Source: Mesonia algae (lineage in GTDB: Bacteria > Bacteroidota > Bacteroidia > Flavobacteriales > Flavobacteriaceae). Taken from it: DNA of 64,000 bases. The DNA is taken from assembly GCF_003253545.1 (NCBI RefSeq), contig NZ_QKYV01000007.1, positions 62,001 to 126,000 of the forward strand, in the 5' to 3' direction. The position numbers were made by a program, and so were the translations under genes. Below, one piece after another: positions 1-8,140 of this stretch. Below the pieces are notes generated by a model. That model ran no database searches. It saw only the letters and a program-made list of their open reading frames with translations, and had not been told where the DNA came from. The stretch's first letter is position 1, and every line of letters starts with the position of its first letter.

Positions 1-1323
1 GACTTGCTAAAAATGTTAGTGGTTTTGGTCTTTATGTTTTTTCAAGATTGGAAACTAACCTGTTTAGTTTTAGCAGTACTTCCATTTATATTATATGCTA
101 CGCGAGTATTTCAGCAAAAAATGAAAATTGCTTTTGAAGAGGTGAGAACACAAGTTTCTAACCTCAATTCTTTTGTTCAGGAACGAATTACGGGAATGAA
201 AATCCTACATATTTTTGGAAGAGAAGCTATAGAATACGAACGTTTTAAAGATATAAACCACAAGCACAAAAAAGCGTGGATTAAGACAGTGTGGTATAAC
301 TCTATTTTCTTTCCAATTGCTGAAATGTCTAGTTCTATTGCTATTGGTTTAGTCGTTTGGTTTGGAGGTTTACAAATTACTAGCGGAGATACATTAGACC
401 TGGGGATTATCGTAATGTTTATTCAGCTTATCCAAATGTTATTTCGTCCGTTAAGACAAATAGCCGATAAATTTAATACTTTACAAATGGGTATGGTAGC
501 CGCTAATAGGGTATTTGCAATCTTAGATACCAAATCTAAAATAGAAAATACTGGTACGCTTACCGCGGAAAATTTAACCGGAGAGATCAAGTTTAAAGAT
601 GTCCGCTTTAGCTATATTGAAGGAGAAGAAGTAGTAAAAGGTATTTCTCTGGAAGTTCACGCAGGTGAAACTGTTGCAATTGTGGGGGCTACTGGAGCAG
701 GGAAAAGTACCATTATTAATTTATTAAGTAGATTTTATGAAACTGATAGCGGTGAAATTTCAATAGATAATACCAATATTAAAAAATTTACACTTCGTTC
801 TTTACGGAATGAGATTGCAGTGGTGCTACAAGATGTATTTTTGTTTGCAGATACTATTATGAAAAACATCACTTTAGGTAACCCTGAAATTACCGAAGAA
901 GAGGTAATAGATGCAGCCAAACAAATAGGGGTTCATAATTTTATAGCAACCCTCCCTAACGGTTATCATTATAATGTGAAAGAACGCGGAGTAATGTTAT
1001 CTAGCGGTCAGCGTCAATTAATAGCATTTTTAAGAGCTTACGTGAGTAACCCATCTATTTTAGTGTTAGATGAAGCTACCTCTTCTGTAGATAGTTATAG
1101 TGAGCAACTTATGCAAGAAGCTACAGATAAAGTAACAAAAGGACGAACATCAATTGTAATTGCTCATCGTCTGGCAACCATAAAAAAAGCTGATAAAATC
1201 ATAGTAATGGATGCAGGGGAGATTGTAGAAATAGGAACACATCAACAATTACTTCAGCGAGAAAAAGGCTATTATAGAAATCTTTATGAAGTGCAATTTA
1301 TGGAAGAAGAAATAGGGGAGTAG
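1..1323 (+). CDS. ABC exporter, permease plus ATPase (N-terminus cut off by window edge)
   Basis: Half-size ABC exporter of the MsbA/lipid or multidrug type, with transmembrane domain and nucleotide-binding domain on one chain. The reading frame is open to the first base, and only about 440 of the usual ~590 residues are present, so the first two or three membrane helices lie outside the window. Visible residues 1-160 are the end of the membrane domain. The ATPase shows Walker A GATGAGKST near 228, signature LSSGQRQ, Walker B ILVLDEAT and switch histidine in IAHRLATI. All ATPase motifs are intact, so the protein should be active. The substrate cannot be told from sequence. It converges on cdaA, with 4 bp between the stop codons. 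Confidence 0.9.
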   Translation, partial: DLLKMLVVLVFMFFQDWKLTCLVLAVLPFILYATRVFQQKMKIAFEEVRTQVSNLNSFVQERITGMKILHIFGREAIEYERFKDINHKHKKAWIKTVWYNSIFFPIAEMSSSIAIGLVVWFGGLQITSGDTLDLGIIVMFIQLIQMLFRPLRQIADKFNTLQMGMVAANRVFAILDTKSKIENTGTLTAENLTGEIKFKDVRFSYIEGEEVVKGISLEVHAGETVAIVGATGAGKSTIINLLSRFYETDSGEISIDNTNIKKFTLRSLRNEIAVVLQDVFLFADTIMKNITLGNPEITEEEVIDAAKQIGVHNFIATLPNGYHYNVKERGVMLSSGQRQLIAFLRAYVSNPSILVLDEATSSVDSYSEQLMQEATDKVTKGRTSIVIAHRLATIKKADKIIVMDAGEIVEIGTHQQLLQREKGYYRNLYEVQFMEEEIGE

Positions 1324-1327
1324 TGTT

Positions 1328-2113
1328 TTACTCTAAATCTTCTCTTAACTTATTACCTAATTCTTCATAAGATTCGAACATCTCAAACGAACCATTTTTA
1401 ATATAAGAGGTCTGTCCAGTTTCCTCACTTACTACTAAAGCTAAAGCATCTGTTTTTTCGGTTATGCCAACTGCGGCGCGGTGTCTTAATCCAAAACGTA
1501 GTGGGATACTTCTATCGTTACTTACTGGTAAAATTACCCGAGTGGCCGTTATTTTATTCTCTTCAATGATTAGAGCGCCATCGTGCAAAGTACTGTTTTT
1601 ATAAAATATAGATTCTAAAATGGGTTGATTCAATTCAATATCCATAATGTCCCCCGAATTTTTTATAAAATCTAAACTTGTGCTTCGCTTGAGAACTATT
1701 AAAGCTCCAGTAGAAGTTTTCCCCATACTCTCACAAGCTTTAATAATTGATGTAACATCGGTAGTTAGTTCTTTTTCGTCATCCCTTAAAAAGCGAAGGT
1801 GTTTAATGAGCTTTCTCTTGTTTCCAAAATTGGTAGAACCTACCATTAATAAAAACTTCCTAATTTCCTGCTGAAAGACTACAATAAGGGCAAACATTCC
1901 TACTCCAATAAATTGACCTAAGATGCTGCTTAGCATTTCCATTTGTAAAACCTGAGTTAGTTTCCACGCTAAGTAAACAATTACGATTCCTATAAAGATA
2001 TTAATTGCAGCACTCCCTTTTACTAATTTATAAATATAATATAGAAGTATAGCTACCAATAAAATATCAATGATATCGAGAATGCGTAAGTCTAGAAAAT
2101 TGAAGGTTTCCAA
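1328..2113 (-). CDS. cdaA: Diadenylate cyclase CdaA (c-di-AMP synthase)
   Basis: Membrane-bound DAC-domain enzyme that condenses two ATP into c-di-AMP. Three hydrophobic helices occupy about residues 12-82. The DAC domain follows, with the DGA motif at 178-180 and RHR motif at 210-212, both needed for nucleotide binding and catalysis. The 261-residue length is normal for CdaA. The start is a TTG, chosen because the hydrophobic N-terminus begins directly after it and no ATG precedes the first helix. It lies 33 bp downstream of folP on the same strand, so the two are probably one operon. In Firmicutes CdaA sits with its regulator cdaR; no cdaR is visible here. c-di-AMP commonly controls K+ and osmolyte transport, but a link to such genes in this window is inference. 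Confidence 0.93.
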   Translation of the reverse strand: METFNFLDLRILDIIDILLVAILLYYIYKLVKGSAAINIFIGIVIVYLAWKLTQVLQMEMLSSILGQFIGVGMFALIVVFQQEIRKFLLMVGSTNFGNKRKLIKHLRFLRDDEKELTTDVTSIIKACESMGKTSTGALIVLKRSTSLDFIKNSGDIMDIELNQPILESIFYKNSTLHDGALIIEENKITATRVILPVSNDRSIPLRFGLRHRAAVGITEKTDALALVVSEETGQTSYIKNGSFEMFESYEELGNKLREDLE

Positions 2114-2146
2114 ATATTGCTTTTTTGTAAATTTATAAATTTAATC

Positions 2147-2965
2147 CTAAAGTTGAGCCACCAAGTCAATACATTCTTTGGCTTCTTTTACATCGTGAAC
2201 CCTTAATAATTTAGCACCTTGTTGTAGAGCTAAAGTATTCAAAACACTTGTTCCGTTAAGAGCTTCATTAGCTGAAATTTCTAAAGTTTTGTAGACCATA
2301 GATTTTCTGGAAAGTCCTGCGAGGACAGGAAGTTCTAACATGTTTAATAGAGAAAGATTTTTGAGTAATTCAAAATTTTGCGAAGTAGTTTTAGCAAATC
2401 CAAAACCTGGATCTAGGATGATATCGTGAATCCCAAAACTTCTAGCTTCAGTTACTTTATTAGAAAAATAATAAATCATATCCTGTAAAAGATCATCATA
2501 CTGAGTTAATGATTGCATCGTTTTTGGCGTACCGCGCATGTGCATTAAAATATAGGGAACTTTTAATTCACCTACAGTCTTCATCATTAATTCGTCTAGG
2601 CTTCCGCCGGAAATGTCATTAATAATAGCCGCTCCATTATCAATAGCTTTTCTAGCAATTTCACTTCTAAAGGTATCGATAGATAAAATAATATCTGGAA
2701 ATTCTTTTTGTAAGAGTTCAATTACCGGCATTAGACGTTGCAGTTCTTCTTTCGTGGAAACGTCTTTAGCATTGGGACGAGAGCTATATGCGCCAACGTC
2801 AATACAAAACGCTCCATCGGCAAGCATTTTTTCGGTTTGCTGAAGAATTTCTTGTTCATTTTTATAAGATCCACCATCATAAAATGAGTCGGGTGTAAGG
2901 TTAAGAATCCCCATGATTTTGGGAGTTTCTAGCGAAATAAGCTTTCCGTTGCAATTAATTGTCAT
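2147..2965 (-). CDS. folP: Dihydropteroate synthase
   Basis: Joins 4-aminobenzoate to 6-hydroxymethyl-dihydropterin pyrophosphate in folate synthesis; it is the sulfonamide target. The 272 residues form the expected TIM barrel: MGILNLTPDSFYDGG near the N-terminus, the SIDTFR strand-loop, NDISGG, and DPGFGFAK, which bind pterin and phosphate. Ends with the family's RVHDV segment. ATG start. It leads the folP-cdaA pair and is divergent from the DUF1599 gene. The intergenic space is about 70 bp to the DUF1599 ATG. Confidence 0.96.
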   Translation of the reverse strand: MTINCNGKLISLETPKIMGILNLTPDSFYDGGSYKNEQEILQQTEKMLADGAFCIDVGAYSSRPNAKDVSTKEELQRLMPVIELLQKEFPDIILSIDTFRSEIARKAIDNGAAIINDISGGSLDELMMKTVGELKVPYILMHMRGTPKTMQSLTQYDDLLQDMIYYFSNKVTEARSFGIHDIILDPGFGFAKTTSQNFELLKNLSLLNMLELPVLAGLSRKSMVYKTLEISANEALNGTSVLNTLALQQGAKLLRVHDVKEAKECIDLVAQL

Positions 2966-2985
2966 ATAAAGATAAAATAACTTTG
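2959..2985 (+). promoter_or_regulatory. Bacteroidetes-type promoter for the DUF1599 gene
   Basis: TTG at 2959-2961 and TAACTTTG at 2978-2985, 16 bp apart, match the Bacteroidetes primary sigma consensus (TTG near -33, TAnnTTTG near -7). The predicted transcript starts near 2991, which supports the ATG at 3033 as start codon over the TTG at 2991. Confidence 0.6.
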
Positions 2986-3032
2986 AATAGTTGAAATATT
3001 TCTCCGAAATTTACGCAAAATACAGCGTTTTC

Positions 3033-3578
3033 ATGCAAAATACTTCTTTACAATATGATTCGGTCATTTCTAAATGCCGAGAATTGTTTCAACATAAAAT
3101 GAAAGATTATGGTAGCGCTTGGCGAATTTTACGTTTGCCGTCGCTAACCGATCAAATTTTCATAAAAGCACAACGCATTAGAGGCTTACAGCAAAATGCT
3201 GAGCAGAAAGTTGATGAGGGAGAAATACCAGAATTTATAGGAGTTATTAATTATTGCATTATGGCTTTAATTCAGCAAGAAAATGGGGTGGCAGAGCAAC
3301 CCGATTTTTCTCTAGAGAAAGCGTTAGAACATTATGATCGTCAAGTAAGTGTCACCAAACAATTGATGGAAAATAAAAACCATGATTATGGAGAAGCTTG
3401 GCGAGAAATGCGAGTGAGTTCATTAACCGATTTAATTTTACAAAAACTACTTCGCGTAAAACAAATAGAAAATAATAAAGGAAAAACAACCGTGAGTGAG
3501 GGGATCGATGCAAATTATCAAGATATGATTAATTATTCCGTATTCGCCCTTATTCTTCTTAACTTCCACGAATCTTAA
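3033..3578 (+). CDS. DUF1599 domain protein (tandem domain)
   Basis: Cytoplasmic protein of 181 residues containing two copies of the DUF1599 unit. The first is centred on KMKDYGSAWRILRLPSLTDQ and the second on NHDYGEAWREMRVSSLTD. The repeated DYGxAW and SLTDxI motifs are plain. Function is not established; the fold is small and helical. An in-frame TTG 42 bp upstream would lengthen the protein, but it sits at the predicted transcription start, so ATG 3033 is preferred. The downstream BT_3928 gene begins 15 bp after the stop, so the two are probably cotranscribed, a pairing that seems conserved in flavobacteria. Confidence 0.85.
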   Translation: MQNTSLQYDSVISKCRELFQHKMKDYGSAWRILRLPSLTDQIFIKAQRIRGLQQNAEQKVDEGEIPEFIGVINYCIMALIQQENGVAEQPDFSLEKALEHYDRQVSVTKQLMENKNHDYGEAWREMRVSSLTDLILQKLLRVKQIENNKGKTTVSEGIDANYQDMINYSVFALILLNFHES

Positions 3579-3593
3579 AAAATAATAATTGTT

Positions 3594-4691
3594 ATGAAAG
3601 CATTAGTTGGCTTTGCTAGAGTATTTGTAGGTATACTTTTCATTTTTAGTGGTTTTGTAAAACTCAATGATCCCGTTGGTTTTTCATATAAACTTCAAGA
3701 GTATTTTAGTCCGGGAGTTTTAGATATTCCTTTCTTAATTCCTGTTGCTTTAGCCTTGGCTGTAATTTTAGTAATTGCCGAAGTAATGCTAGGAGTAACT
3801 TTACTTTTAGGGTATTTGAAAAAGTTTACTGTTTGGAGTTTACTGCTAATGATTGCCTTTTTTACTTTTCTAACATTTTATTCTGCTTATTTTAATAAAG
3901 TTACCGATTGTGGTTGTTTTGGTGATGCTATTCCTTTAACGCCTTGGCAATCTTTTTATAAGGATGTTATTTTAAGTGTATTGATATTAATTTTATTCTT
4001 TAATCAAAAATACATTAATCCTATATTTAAATCTGCTTCCCATAAGTGGATTGTATTTGTAGTGTTTATAGGATGTTTAGGTTTTGCTTATCAGGTTTTA
4101 ATGCATTTACCTGCAATAGATTTTAGAGCCTATAAAGTTGGAGCAAATATTTCTGAAGGAATGAAAATGCCAGCCGATGCTAAGCAAGCAGTGTATGATT
4201 ATAACTGGAAATTTAACGTAGGCGGACAAGAAAAAATAGTGACCACTCAAGGTGCTTATCCATCTGTCGATGGAGAATTTATAGAAGTTAATACAGAAGT
4301 TGTTGAAGAAGGTTATGAACCGCCAATTCACGATTTTTCTTTACAACAAGGAGGAGAAGATTTTACTGAAGAAATTTTAAGTACGCCTAAAGTGCTTATG
4401 GTATCTGCCTATAATTTGTCTAAAAGTGAAAAAGCAGGATGGAGTGCTATTAAAGATGAAATTGCAGCAGCTCAACAAAAAGGATACCGTGTTATAGGTT
4501 TGTCTGCTTCTGGACCTAATGAAATTAGTAAGATTAAAGATATTTATGGTATAGATATTCCATTTTATTTTGCAGATGAAACGGCTATTAAAACAATAGT
4601 ACGTTCTAATCCTGGTTTAGTAACTTTAGAAAAAGGTACTATTATGCAAAAGTTACATTGGAATGATGCTGAAGATCTAAAGATCAAGTAA
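3594..4691 (+). CDS. BT_3928-type DoxX/MauE membrane protein with thioredoxin-like tail
   Basis: Membrane protein of 365 residues. Residues 1-145 form four helices of the DoxX/MauE type, containing the DCGCFGDA motif seen in proteins that handle periplasmic thiols. A fifth helix lies near 145-170. The remainder is a soluble domain; its last 110 residues look like a thioredoxin fold (strand VLMVSAYN, later YRVIGLSAS and IDIPFYFAD), but the CxxC position reads YNLSKSEK and has no cysteine. It may be a membrane redox partner or chaperone-like protein rather than an oxidoreductase. Sits between DUF1599 and a lone peptide-type permease in a conserved flavobacterial neighbourhood. Confidence 0.82.
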   Translation: MKALVGFARVFVGILFIFSGFVKLNDPVGFSYKLQEYFSPGVLDIPFLIPVALALAVILVIAEVMLGVTLLLGYLKKFTVWSLLLMIAFFTFLTFYSAYFNKVTDCGCFGDAIPLTPWQSFYKDVILSVLILILFFNQKYINPIFKSASHKWIVFVVFIGCLGFAYQVLMHLPAIDFRAYKVGANISEGMKMPADAKQAVYDYNWKFNVGGQEKIVTTQGAYPSVDGEFIEVNTEVVEEGYEPPIHDFSLQQGGEDFTEEILSTPKVLMVSAYNLSKSEKAGWSAIKDEIAAAQQKGYRVIGLSASGPNEISKIKDIYGIDIPFYFADETAIKTIVRSNPGLVTLEKGTIMQKLHWNDAEDLKIK

Positions 4692-4852
4692 TCTAGATAC
4701 TTTGGCAAAGTGAAGGATAAAGTTGGTCTGTGTACCAATTGACTTATGTTCACGTATTCTTTTGTAATTAGTGATTTTTATAATTATAAGTGAAATCTAT
4801 ACAATCGAATTTTTTTGTTGCCAAAGATTTTGAATTTTTAAAATGATTTAGG

Positions 4853-5929
4853 TTGCTAAAATATATCATCTATAAAATAGGCTACGCTTTGCTCACACTG
4901 TTTGGTGTGGTAAGTATCATCTTTTTCTTATTTACTGTACTTCCTGGAGACCCTGCACAAATGATGTTAGGCCAAAATGAAAGTGAAGAGCAATTAGAAG
5001 CAGTAAGAGCAAAATATGGATTTGATCAGCCTATTTCTGTTCAGTATTTGTATTATATTAATGATTTGTCGCCAGTTTCGTTTCATTCCGTAAAGCGAAA
5101 TGATTATACGTATTTGGATGACAACAAGTATAATGCAGTAAAGCTGTTTACTATTTCAGGAACAAGTTTAGCGTTAAAAACACCTTATTTAAGAGAATCT
5201 TTTCAGAAAAACGGAAAGAAGGTATCAACAGTTATTTCAGAAACTTTACCTAATACATTTGTGCTCGCTTTTACCGCTATTACAATTGCTTTACTTGTCG
5301 GAATTTTCTTTGGGATCATATCAGCATTACAAAAGGATTCATGGCTCGATAAAACCATACAAGTTTTGAGTACGGTAGGAATGAGTGTTCCTTCATTTTT
5401 TAGCGCTATATTATTTGCTTGGTTTTTTGCATACGTTTTGGGAGAATATACGCATTTAAACACCACCGGAAGTTTATATGAGTTAGATGATTTTGGAGAG
5501 AAAAATCATCTAATGCTCAAAAACCTTATTTTACCAGCCATCGTTTTAGGGATTCGACCTTTGGCAGTTGTAATACAGCTTATGAGAAATTCTTTATTAG
5601 AAGTTTTACAGCAGGATTATATACGAACAGCCAAAGCAAAAGGTTTGTCAATGCCCATCATCATTCGTAAGCACGCATTAAAAAACGCGTTAAATCCCGT
5701 AATTACAGCGATTTCTGGTTGGTTTGCTTCTATGTTGGCAGGAGCTGTATTTGTAGAATATATTTTTGGCTGGAATGGTTTGGGGAAAGAAATTGTAAAT
5801 GCGCTTAATACCTTAGATCTACCTATAATTATGGGATCGGTTTTAATTATTGCGCTTATGTTTATACTTATTAATATTTTTGTAGATATTATTTATGGTT
5901 GGTTAGACCCAAAAATCGCCAACACTTAA
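4853..5929 (+). CDS. OppB/DppB-type ABC transporter permease
   Basis: Inner-membrane permease of the oligopeptide/nickel family, 358 residues, with the typical N-terminal helix followed by VLPGDPAQMMLGQ, a periplasmic segment (about 60-130) and five further helices. The EAA-like cytoplasmic loop DYIRTAKAKGLSMPIIIRKHALKNALNP is present and intact. The start is TTG 4853: it precedes the first helix directly and no ATG is available before residue 37. No OppC, OppD/F or binding protein is adjacent, so partner subunits must be elsewhere. tpiA follows after 10 bp. Confidence 0.88.
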   Translation: MLKYIIYKIGYALLTLFGVVSIIFFLFTVLPGDPAQMMLGQNESEEQLEAVRAKYGFDQPISVQYLYYINDLSPVSFHSVKRNDYTYLDDNKYNAVKLFTISGTSLALKTPYLRESFQKNGKKVSTVISETLPNTFVLAFTAITIALLVGIFFGIISALQKDSWLDKTIQVLSTVGMSVPSFFSAILFAWFFAYVLGEYTHLNTTGSLYELDDFGEKNHLMLKNLILPAIVLGIRPLAVVIQLMRNSLLEVLQQDYIRTAKAKGLSMPIIIRKHALKNALNPVITAISGWFASMLAGAVFVEYIFGWNGLGKEIVNALNTLDLPIIMGSVLIIALMFILINIFVDIIYGWLDPKIANT

Positions 5930-5939
5930 AAAAGAAATT

Positions 5940-6689
5940 ATGAGAGAAAAAATAGTAGCAGGAAATTGGAAAATGAACTGTGATATACAGGAAATGAAAA
6001 CTTTACTGAATGATTTAAAAGAGAAAGATTTTAATGATGGAGTAAAAGTAATGGTTGCACCTTCCTTCACCAATCTATATTTAGCTAAAGAAATTTTAAA
6101 TGATACTAACATAGAAGTCGCTGCGCAGAATATGCACGAAGCAGAAAACGGTGCTTATACAGGAGAGATTTCTGCTCCTATGTTAACCAGTCTTCAGGTA
6201 AAAACTGTGATTTTAGGTCATAGCGAACGTAGAAGTATTTTTAATGAAAGTAACGAGTTGTTAGCTTCTAAAGTTAAATCCGCTTTAGCGAAAGGCTTAA
6301 AAATAATATTTTGTATAGGAGAGGAATTAGAAGCTAGAAAAAATAATAAACACGTAGAGGTGGTTAAAAAACAATTAAGCGATAGCGTTTTTACCTTAAC
6401 GGAAGAGGAATGGAAGTCTATCACTTTAGCATATGAGCCAGTTTGGGCCATTGGAACAGGAGAAACTGCTAGTCCGCAGCAAGCACAAGATATGCACACC
6501 GGGATTAGAAAAATGATAGCAGATACTTATTCTTCCGCTACTGCGGAAAAAGTTTCTATTCTTTACGGCGGAAGCGTAAAACCCAACAACGCTAAAGAAA
6601 TTTTTGCCATGCAAGATGTCGACGGCGGACTTATTGGCGGAGCGGCGCTTAAAGCCGAAGATTTTACACAAATTATTAATTCCTTTTAA
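5940..6689 (+). CDS. tpiA: Triosephosphate isomerase
   Basis: Interconverts dihydroxyacetone phosphate and glyceraldehyde 3-phosphate in glycolysis and gluconeogenesis. The 249-residue barrel has catalytic Lys11 (GNWKMN), His94 (ILGHSERR) and Glu166 (AYEPVWAIGTG), and the phosphate loop YGGSVKP near the C-terminus. All active-site residues are intact. The gene carries two short GC-rich palindromes (6279-6294 and 6533-6548) of a kind repeated elsewhere in the window. prmA starts 1 bp after the tpiA stop, so they are cotranscribed. Confidence 0.97.
   Translation: MREKIVAGNWKMNCDIQEMKTLLNDLKEKDFNDGVKVMVAPSFTNLYLAKEILNDTNIEVAAQNMHEAENGAYTGEISAPMLTSLQVKTVILGHSERRSIFNESNELLASKVKSALAKGLKIIFCIGEELEARKNNKHVEVVKKQLSDSVFTLTEEEWKSITLAYEPVWAIGTGETASPQQAQDMHTGIRKMIADTYSSATAEKVSILYGGSVKPNNAKEIFAMQDVDGGLIGGAALKAEDFTQIINSF
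6533..6548. repeat. GC-rich imperfect palindrome in tpiA
   Basis: TTCCGC-TACT-GCGGAA, 6-bp arms around a 4-nt loop, in frame as Ser-Ala-Thr-Ala-Glu. A second tpiA element, TCCGCTTTAGCGAAAG, lies at 6279-6294. Confidence 0.5.
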
Positions 6690-6690
6690 T

Positions 6691-7524
6691 ATGACACCTG
6701 TATATATTGGTTATTTTTTTAAAGTAGAACCACTTCAACCAGCTTCAGATATTTTAATTGCAGAGTTGGGAGAATTAGGATTTGATAGCTTTGTAGAAAC
6801 CGAAGAAGGTATTGAAGCTTACATTATTAAAGACCAGCACCAAGAAGCTTTGGTAAAGGAAGTTTCAATCTTAGAGAATGAAAATTTTAAGATTAGTTAC
6901 ACCATTCAAGAGTTTGAACAAGTGAATTGGAATGAAGAATGGGAAAAGAATTTCTCTCCTATTTTGGTTGATGATGTTTGTCAGGTAAGAGCTCCATTTC
7001 ATCCAAAAAAGGAAACGGAGTATGATATTGTTATCGAACCTAAAATGTCTTTTGGTACGGGACATCACGCCACTACGCATATGATGATTCAGCACATCTT
7101 GAAAGATGATATGCGAGAAAAAAGTGTACTAGATATGGGTTGCGGTACAGGAGTTTTAGCAATTCTAGCATCAATGAAAGGAGCCACTCCAGTTGAAGCT
7201 ATAGATATCGATAATTGGTGCTACTTAAATACTTTAGAAAATGTCGAGCGTAACAATTGCTCAACTATAAAAGTAGAAGAGGGGGAAGCTTCTTTACTCC
7301 CTGGGAGAAGTTACGATATTATTATTGCAAATATTAATCGTAATATTTTATTAAACGATTTGCCCGTTTACACGGATTGCTTGACGGAAAATGGCGAGAT
7401 TTATTTAAGCGGATTTTACGAAGAGGATTTACCTATTATTACAGAAAAATGTGAAAGTTTAGGCTTAAAACTCGACAATCATTTGGTTCGAGAAAATTGG
7501 GTTGCTGTAAAATTTGTTAAATAA
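6691..7524 (+). CDS. prmA: Ribosomal protein L11 methyltransferase
   Basis: SAM-dependent enzyme that methylates lysines and the N-terminus of ribosomal protein uL11. Residues 1-100 form the substrate-binding domain. The Rossmann-like catalytic domain follows with motif I DMGCGTGVLAI, acidic EAIDID and the NxN-type motif IIANINRNIL. Length is 277 residues from ATG 6691; the frame extends further upstream but that part overlaps the end of tpiA. It lies between tpiA and clpS. Confidence 0.95.
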   Translation: MTPVYIGYFFKVEPLQPASDILIAELGELGFDSFVETEEGIEAYIIKDQHQEALVKEVSILENENFKISYTIQEFEQVNWNEEWEKNFSPILVDDVCQVRAPFHPKKETEYDIVIEPKMSFGTGHHATTHMMIQHILKDDMREKSVLDMGCGTGVLAILASMKGATPVEAIDIDNWCYLNTLENVERNNCSTIKVEEGEASLLPGRSYDIIIANINRNILLNDLPVYTDCLTENGEIYLSGFYEEDLPIITEKCESLGLKLDNHLVRENWVAVKFVK

Positions 7525-7548
7525 TTTATCGGGCTAGCTAAATATCTT

Positions 7549-7556
7549 TAATTTTG
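7549..7556 (+). promoter_or_regulatory. Candidate -7 element for clpS
   Basis: TAATTTTG matches TAnnTTTG, 19-21 bp before the candidate ATG starts. No TTG lies at the ideal -33 distance, so it may be a weak promoter adding to read-through from tpiA-prmA. Confidence 0.4.
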
Positions 7557-7577
7557 TAATGTAGAAAATTGCATATG

Positions 7578-7853
7578 ATGAGTGTACAAGAAGAAGTTTT
7601 AGAAGAAGTTAAGACCAAAGAAAGGGTAAATAAACAAAATCAGATTATTGTTTTTAACGATGATGTAAATACATTTGATCACGTAATAGACATGTTAATT
7701 GCGACTTGTGACCACGATCCCATACAAGCAGAACAATGTACAATGCTCATACATTATAAAGGTAAGTGTGAAGTGAAAACGGGAGATTATGACGATTTAA
7801 AACCGAGATGTAGCAAGTTGCTAGACGCTGGTATAAGTGCAGAAATACAATAA
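7578..7853 (+). CDS. clpS: ATP-dependent Clp protease adaptor ClpS
   Basis: Small adaptor (91 residues from ATG 7578) that delivers N-degron substrates to ClpAP or a ClpC equivalent. It shows the family core VFNDDVNTFDHVIDML, with the acidic N-end pocket residues, then CDHDPIQAEQCTMLIHYKGKCEVKTG. Two adjacent ATGs (7575, 7578) and a TTG (7569) are possible starts. A TAATTTTG box at 7549-7556 just upstream favours one of the ATGs. It ends at a strong bidirectional terminator. Confidence 0.94.
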   Translation: MSVQEEVLEEVKTKERVNKQNQIIVFNDDVNTFDHVIDMLIATCDHDPIQAEQCTMLIHYKGKCEVKTGDYDDLKPRCSKLLDAGISAEIQ

Positions 7854-7871
7854 TTAAGTTATAAATGAAAT

Positions 7872-7903
7872 AAAAAAGGTTGACTGTAAAGTCAACCTTT
7901 TTT
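7872..7903. terminator. Bidirectional terminator after clpS
   Basis: Perfect 13-bp inverted repeat (AAAAAAGGTTGAC / GTCAACCTTTTTT) with a 6-nt loop. It gives a GC-core hairpin followed by a T run on both strands, so it serves clpS on the plus strand and the small ORF at 7907-8038 on the minus strand. Confidence 0.9.
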
Positions 7904-7906
7904 GGT

Positions 7907-8038
7907 TTAGCTAATCAAATACCTACGTTTACTATTCCATAATTTTTTTCGACTAAAAGCGGAGGTGTTTTTCTTTTCTTCGTGATGATTTAAAGTGCTT
8001 GAACTTAATTTGTCTAATGCGTTTACTACTGTTTTCAT
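7907..8038 (-). CDS. Possible small basic protein (43 residues), unknown function
   Basis: An ATG-started 43-codon frame on the minus strand whose stop lies 3 bp from the bidirectional terminator at 7872-7903. The translation begins MKTVVNALDKLSSSTLNHH and ends with a strongly basic stretch containing FSRKKLWNSKRRY. No signal peptide or membrane segment is visible. In the otherwise empty 7904-8140 interval this is the only frame that accounts for a terminator facing it. A TACTTTG sequence about 75 bp upstream (complement of 8111-8117) resembles a -7 box with one base missing. I do not recognise the protein; it could be chance. Confidence 0.42.
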   Translation of the reverse strand: MKTVVNALDKLSSSTLNHHEEKKNTSAFSRKKLWNSKRRYLIS

Positions 8039-8140
8039 GATGTTCGTTTTAAAAGATTGATATACCTAATAGACGCACTATTGATACTTTTGTTACAGTA
8101 CTATGTAAAACAAAGTAGCTTTTAACATATTTTAACACTG

